Positions 5,544 to 8,319 of a stretch of DNA of 8,319 nucleotides are shown here, one piece after another (within the stretch, counting starts at the first letter, position 1; every line of letters starts with the position of its first letter). A program made the translations under genes and the position numbers. Source of the DNA: Pontiella sp. (lineage in GTDB: Bacteria > Verrucomicrobiota > Kiritimatiellia > Kiritimatiellales > Pontiellaceae); contig JAOZKS010000103.1 of assembly GCA_029935255.1 (NCBI GenBank), positions 1 through 8,319 on the forward strand, written 5' to 3'. The notes under the pieces were generated by a model. It was not told the DNA's origin, searched no databases, and was given only the letters and a program-made list of their open reading frames with translations.

Positions 5544-6275
5544 TTAAACTTTCCAGTAGGCGAGAAATTCAACGTTGCCTGCCGGGCCGGTGATGGGGGA
5601 GGTGCAGAGTTCCAGCCACTGGAAGCCGAGCTCTTCGGTTCCAAATGCTTTGATCTTCTCGATGACCTCTTGATGGATGGCCGTATTGCGCACCACGCCA
5701 CCTTTACCGACTTGTTCTTTGCCGGCTTCGAACTGGGGCTTGATCAGAGAAATAATATGTCCGCCGGGCTTCATCAGGTTTTTGAGCGGCGGCAGGATTT
5801 TGGTGAGGGATATGAAGGAGGTGTCGATGCTGCAAAAGTCGGCTTTTTCGGGAAGGTCTTCTTCGGTTAAATATCGGGCGTTGGTGTTTTCCATAACGAC
5901 AACGCGCGGGTCGGAGCGGAGTTTATAGTGAAGTTGGTTGGTGCCGCAGTCCACGGCATAGACCTTGGTTGCGCCGTGCTGGAGCATGAAGTCGGTGAAG
6001 CCGCCGGTGGAGGAACCGATATCGAGGCAGATGGCTCTTTCGAGGTCGAAGCCGAATTGCTGATGTGCGCCCTCGATCTTGAGCCCGCCCCGGCTGACAT
6101 ATTTTTCCTTTTCCTTGACGAAAAGTTCTGCATCATCGGGATATTGATGTCCGGGCTTATGGGCGGGTTGTTCATTGACGCGTACCATCCCGGCGCGGAT
6201 AAGGCGCTGGGCCTTTTCGCGGCTTTCGGCGAGTCCGCGCTGGATGATCAGCTGGTCGAGTCGTATTTTGGGCAT
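5544..6275 (-). CDS. tlyA: TlyA family rRNA (cytidine-2'-O)-methyltransferase
   Basis: The enzyme uses S-adenosylmethionine to 2'-O-methylate cytidines in rRNA. In characterised members these are 23S C1920 and, in longer forms, also 16S C1409. Older annotations call it hemolysin. Residues 3-62 are an S4 RNA-binding domain (RLDQLIIQRGLAESREKAQ...). KYVSRGGLK (58-66) is the conserved linker into an FtsJ/RrmJ-like fold. DIGSSTGGFTD (85-95) is the SAM-binding loop, followed by DTSFISL (151-157), IKPQFEAGK (178-186) and GPAGNVEF (230-237). The K66, D151, K179 and E236 positions look like the usual K-D-K-E set. At 243 residues it is a normal short TlyA. The gene ends base-to-base against the convergent 5118-5543 gene and is divergent from hemW, 58 bases away. 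Confidence 0.93.
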   Translation of the reverse strand: MPKIRLDQLIIQRGLAESREKAQRLIRAGMVRVNEQPAHKPGHQYPDDAELFVKEKEKYVSRGGLKIEGAHQQFGFDLERAICLDIGSSTGGFTDFMLQHGATKVYAVDCGTNQLHYKLRSDPRVVVMENTNARYLTEEDLPEKADFCSIDTSFISLTKILPPLKNLMKPGGHIISLIKPQFEAGKEQVGKGGVVRNTAIHQEVIEKIKAFGTEELGFQWLELCTSPITGPAGNVEFLAYWKV

Positions 6276-6300
6276 GGCTATTAAAGATAATTATTTTTTG

Positions 6301-6330
6301 ACAGGATAACAGGATAAACGGGATAAGGAT
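6301..6330 (+). repeat. Degenerate tandem repeat (ACAGGATAA-type, three and a half units)
   Basis: ACAGGATA, ACAGGATAA and ACGGGATAA follow head to tail and end in GGAT, filling half of the 58-base gap between tlyA and hemW. A perfect -35 hexamer TTGACA (6298-6303) leads into it, with GATAAG at 6322-6327 as a weak -10 at 18-base spacing. The last unit also supplies AAGGA (6325-6329), 4 nt before the hemW ATG, which can act as its Shine-Dalgarno. Confidence 0.6.
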
Positions 6331-6333
6331 TGC

Positions 6334-7455
6334 ATGACCGGACTCTACATACATGTGCCCATTTGCATTTCAAGATGCAGGTATTGCGACTTCTACAAGC
6401 TGACCCCGAATGAGTGGGATAATGTCGACCTGTTTATTCAAGGCCTTGAAATTGAATTAAAACGGCTTCCTCGCGATTTTGCTCCGGAGACCGTGTTCAT
6501 CGGCGGAGGGACACCCACGGCGTTGGAGCCTGAAAAAATAGAGACGATGTATGCCGCTATAGCGCGGACGGTTGATTTAACCAACGTGGTTGAGTTTTCG
6601 AGCGAGGCGAATCCGGGCACCCTTACCCCTGAGAAACTGGCCATCATGAAGGCGGGCGGGGTGAACCGCGTTTCGATCGGGGTGCAATCGTTCAACGACA
6701 AGGCCCTGCGGTTGCTGGGGAGGATTCATAAGGCGGACCAGGCGATCGAAGGATACCACATGCTGCGAGAGGCCGGATTCGACAATGTGAATATTGACCT
6801 GATTCAAAGTATTCCCGGCATGTCTCCCGAGGATATTCTTTCGGATGCGCGTATTGTGGCGGAATTGGGGCCTGAGCACTTGTCTTACTACAACCTGATC
6901 TATGAGCCGGGAACCCCGATGACCCATGACCGGGACTCCGGTCGGATACTTCCTCCCAGCGATGACGAGGAGGCTGATAACTATTTTGCGGTGAAGGCAC
7001 TGTTGGAGGGGGTGGGGTATGATCACTATGAAATTTCTAATTTTTCGAGGGATGGCAAGAAGTGCATGCACAACATGCTCTATTGGCAAGGGGGTGAATA
7101 TTTTGGATGCGGCCCGTCGGCGCACTCGCATTGGAACGGTGCGCGATTCGGGAATGTTCGCGATCTGCAGGGCTACTGCGACCGGCTCCAGCGAGGGAGC
7201 AACCCCTTCGATGAGATCGAACGGCTTTCCCCGGAAGACAAGGCCCGTGAAATCCTCGTGATGTGGATGCGATTGCTGGAGGGGGTGTGTGAACTGGGTT
7301 TTCACGCGCTCACGGAGTTTCGGATGGAGGAGCTTTGCGGTCCCTCTATCGAAGAGATGATCGAGGAGGGCTTGCTTCAGCGTACGGATGGACATCTGCG
7401 GCTGACTCGGGACGCTTTGTTTATCAGTAATGCGGTCTTTACGGAATTGGTATAA
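6334..7455 (+). CDS. hemW: HemW-like radical SAM heme chaperone
   Basis: HemW binds heme and a [4Fe-4S] cluster and is thought to hand heme to respiratory proteins. The frame opens with GLYIHVPICISRCRYCDF, so the cluster motif CxxxCxxC is C11, C15 and C18. The C-D-F that follows is typical of HemW. True coproporphyrinogen dehydrogenase HemN has a fourth Cys there, so the old label hemN does not fit. GGGTPT (57-62) and SIGVQSF (114-120) are the expected SAM-barrel loops. YEISNFSRDGKKCMHNMLYW (232-251) with GCGPSAHS (258-265) is the HemW signature. The C-terminal HemN_C-like helical domain is present (to 373), with ISNAVFTEL near the end. Length is normal. AAGGA lies 4 nt before the ATG. rpmB follows 99 bases downstream with no terminator between, so read-through is possible. 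Confidence 0.93.
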   Translation: MTGLYIHVPICISRCRYCDFYKLTPNEWDNVDLFIQGLEIELKRLPRDFAPETVFIGGGTPTALEPEKIETMYAAIARTVDLTNVVEFSSEANPGTLTPEKLAIMKAGGVNRVSIGVQSFNDKALRLLGRIHKADQAIEGYHMLREAGFDNVNIDLIQSIPGMSPEDILSDARIVAELGPEHLSYYNLIYEPGTPMTHDRDSGRILPPSDDEEADNYFAVKALLEGVGYDHYEISNFSRDGKKCMHNMLYWQGGEYFGCGPSAHSHWNGARFGNVRDLQGYCDRLQRGSNPFDEIERLSPEDKAREILVMWMRLLEGVCELGFHALTEFRMEELCGPSIEEMIEEGLLQRTDGHLRLTRDALFISNAVFTELV

Positions 7456-7471
7456 AAACAAATCTTTTGCC

Positions 7472-7499
7472 TTGCAAAGCTGACGAGAATACCTACATT
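7472..7499 (+). promoter_or_regulatory. Possible promoter of rpmB
   Basis: TTGCAA (7472-7477) and TACATT (7494-7499) are spaced by 16 bases in the 99-base hemW-rpmB gap and point to rpmB. Each matches consensus at four of six positions, so support is weak. Confidence 0.3.
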
Positions 7500-7554
7500 C
7501 CCATGCTCTTGTTAAACCAGTTAGATTTCAGGACAAATTACAGAGGTATTTACG

Positions 7555-7785
7555 ATGGGCAGAGAATGTGCAATTACAGGGAAGAAAACCATTTCAGGAC
7601 GGAGTATTGTCCGCAAAGGTTTGGCGAAGAAAAAAGGTGGAATCGGTCTTCACGTGACCAGCGCAACCAAGCGCACATTCAAGCCGAATCTACAACGCGT
7701 CCGCATTAAGGATGAAAACGGAACTGTTAAGCGCGTCTGGGTTTCCGCCAAGGCCATTCGATCCGGTTTGGTCAAAAAAGCCTAG
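7555..7785 (+). CDS. rpmB: 50S ribosomal protein L28
   Basis: This small basic protein of the large ribosomal subunit has 76 residues, a normal length. It begins MGRECAITGKKTISG, the family's opening, and has the core GIGLHVTSATKRTFKPNLQRVRI (29-51, in part) and the end RVWVSAKAIRSGLVKK. Only one Cys (C5) remains of the CxxC seen in zinc-binding L28 forms, so this is the zinc-free type. AGAGG (7542-7546) is 8 nt before the ATG. A strong terminator follows 25 bases after the stop. No rpmG neighbour, often found beside rpmB, is visible. Confidence 0.97.
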   Translation: MGRECAITGKKTISGRSIVRKGLAKKKGGIGLHVTSATKRTFKPNLQRVRIKDENGTVKRVWVSAKAIRSGLVKKA

Positions 7786-7803
7786 TTTCCAATCCATTGG
7801 AAA
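7786..7803. repeat. Short palindrome directly after the rpmB stop
   Basis: TTTCCAA-TCCA-TTGGAAA is a perfect 7-bp hairpin starting at the base after the TAG. It precedes the real terminator by 7 bases. It may protect the 3' end or be a dispersed palindrome of this genome; I cannot tell from one copy. Confidence 0.45.
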
Positions 7804-7810
7804 TCTGATG

Positions 7811-7838
7811 AACCGTCCTCCCCGAGGGCGGTTTTTTT
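7811..7838 (+). terminator. Intrinsic terminator of rpmB
   Basis: AACCGTCCTC pairs with GAGGGCGGTT across a CCC loop (10-bp stem with one G-U pair), and the arm ends in a run of seven Ts (7832-7838). This is a textbook Rho-independent terminator in the + orientation and closes the hemW-rpmB region. Confidence 0.9.
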
Positions 7839-8041
7839 GTGCCTCAAGGACTCGGTTGCGGGGGAGAGCCTTGTGCATCGGGTAATGCCGCCGCGCCTAG
7901 CGGAAGAATATTAAATACCAATAACAAACAAAAATAATATGATTCGTCATAATTATGAGAATTTTCATGGACAGATCCGAAATTGTTCTGTAAATATGGT
8001 TAATCAAATAAAAAAAGGTTGAATGAGGAAGGAAAACTAAA
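7839..8041 (+). other. Intergenic leader, AT-rich from about 7905
   Basis: The first 70 bases are GC-rich and hold nothing I recognise. From about 7905 the base composition drops sharply to AT. I see no convincing -35/-10 pair, no tRNA and no credible ORF; the - strand 64-codon frame is a hydrophobic by-product of AT-rich DNA. Confidence 0.5.
7947..7958. promoter_or_regulatory. 12-bp perfect palindrome upstream of the secreted-protein gene
   Basis: TCATAATTATGA is self-complementary over its full length and lies about 85-95 bases before the start codon of the next gene. It could be an operator for a dimeric regulator, but a single AT-rich palindrome is weak evidence. Confidence 0.3.
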
Positions 8042-8053
8042 ATGGAGAGAGTC

Positions 8054-8319
8054 ATGAAAAAACTAGCGTTAATCACAGCCATACTCGCCATGGGAGCAAT
8101 CGGTGCTCAGGCGACGATCACATCGATTGATCTCCAGTTGAATAGGAACCTGGGTGCGCCTGACAATAGCGTATCCTCCCTGGGCACCATTGCCATTACG
8201 ACGCTTAACGCTGGCAGCGCCGGTGGTGCCGTTCAAAGTATTATTTATACGGTGACTGGGCTTACTCTTGATTCGGTGGGTACGGCAGATGATGAAATAA
8301 CCTTTACCATGGGGCTGAC
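8054..8319 (+). CDS. Secreted protein with signal peptide, 3' end outside window
   Basis: The first 88 codons are visible. MKKLALITAILAMGAIGAQA is a classical Sec signal peptide with cleavage expected after AQA. The mature part (TITSIDLQLNRNLG..., then alternating small and beta-prone residues such as TIAITTLNAGSAGG) looks like a beta-rich extracellular domain without a motif I recognise. Proteins of this style in Kiritimatiellota, Lentisphaerota and Verrucomicrobiota often end in a PEP-CTERM sorting signal, but that end is not in the window. Two in-frame ATGs compete. At 8054, GGAGAG lies about 4-6 nt upstream and the n-region is KK. At 8042, GAGGAAGGA lies 8 nt upstream, which would add MERV. 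I chose 8054 because an acidic residue in the n-region is unusual, but 8042 is almost as good. Confidence 0.75.
   Translation, partial: MKKLALITAILAMGAIGAQATITSIDLQLNRNLGAPDNSVSSLGTIAITTLNAGSAGGAVQSIIYTVTGLTLDSVGTADDEITFTMGL

Noticed and set aside
6334..7455. Oxygen-independent coproporphyrinogen III oxidase (HemN)
   Set aside because: The fourth Cys of the HemN motif is replaced by CDF, and the HNxxYW/GPSAHS signatures are those of HemW.
6577..7461. - strand open frame of 294 codons opposite hemW
   Set aside because: It is fully antisense to a complete HemW with all signature motifs, and is Arg/His/Pro-rich in the way shadow frames are.
7467..7709. + strand 80-codon frame overlapping rpmB in another frame
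   Set aside because: rpmB itself has a good ribosome site and full family identity. The overlapping frame has neither.
7897..8091. - strand 64-codon hydrophobic frame
   Set aside because: It lies in AT-rich leader DNA, covers the start and ribosome site of the secreted-protein gene, and its hydrophobicity follows from T-rich codons.

Overview
The window reads as chromosomal DNA of a Gram-negative-type environmental bacterium. My best guess is the PVC group, near Kiritimatiellota. The guess rests on a sulfatase fragment, an M6/LamG-type secreted protein, a single-chain glycyl-tRNA synthetase and a signal-peptide protein of a kind common in that group. It is an inference without any database search.

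Left part (1-3340), accessory and visibly rearranged. A + strand sulfatase fragment carrying the CSPTR active-site motif enters from the left edge and runs into the 3' end of a - strand LplT-like MFS transporter. Both genes are cut short at a join near 112-140. A sigma-54-dependent activator (1175-2596) is divergent from the transporter. The 168-base gap between them holds a good -24/-12 promoter pointing at the transporter, a Shine-Dalgarno for it, and a 19-bp dyad that could be the activator's binding site. Together these suggest that the activator turns on the transporter. Downstream is a secreted protein that looks like an M6 metalloprotease cut inside its HExxH motif and joined in frame to the last residues of a LamG domain.

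Intergenic 3341-3480. It holds a GC-rich hairpin, a perfect 19-bp inverted repeat with a 16-nt loop, and a small terminator-like hairpin for the gene on the - strand.

Right part (3481-7838), housekeeping. In order: glycyl-tRNA synthetase (-), a one-helix membrane protein with a Pro/Glu/Thr-rich tail (+), a TlyA-type rRNA 2'-O-methyltransferase (-), a HemW-like radical SAM heme chaperone (+), and ribosomal protein L28 (+) with a clear intrinsic terminator. These genes alternate in strand, so apart from possible hemW-rpmB read-through they are single transcription units.

Right edge (7839-8319). About 200 bases of leader, turning AT-rich and containing a 12-bp palindrome, precede a secreted protein with a classical signal peptide. 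It runs off the window.

The most informative points are the activator/-24/-12/dyad arrangement, the unrecognised N-terminal domain of the activator, and the two truncating joins on either side of it. I see no CRISPR array, tRNA, rRNA or intact mobile element.
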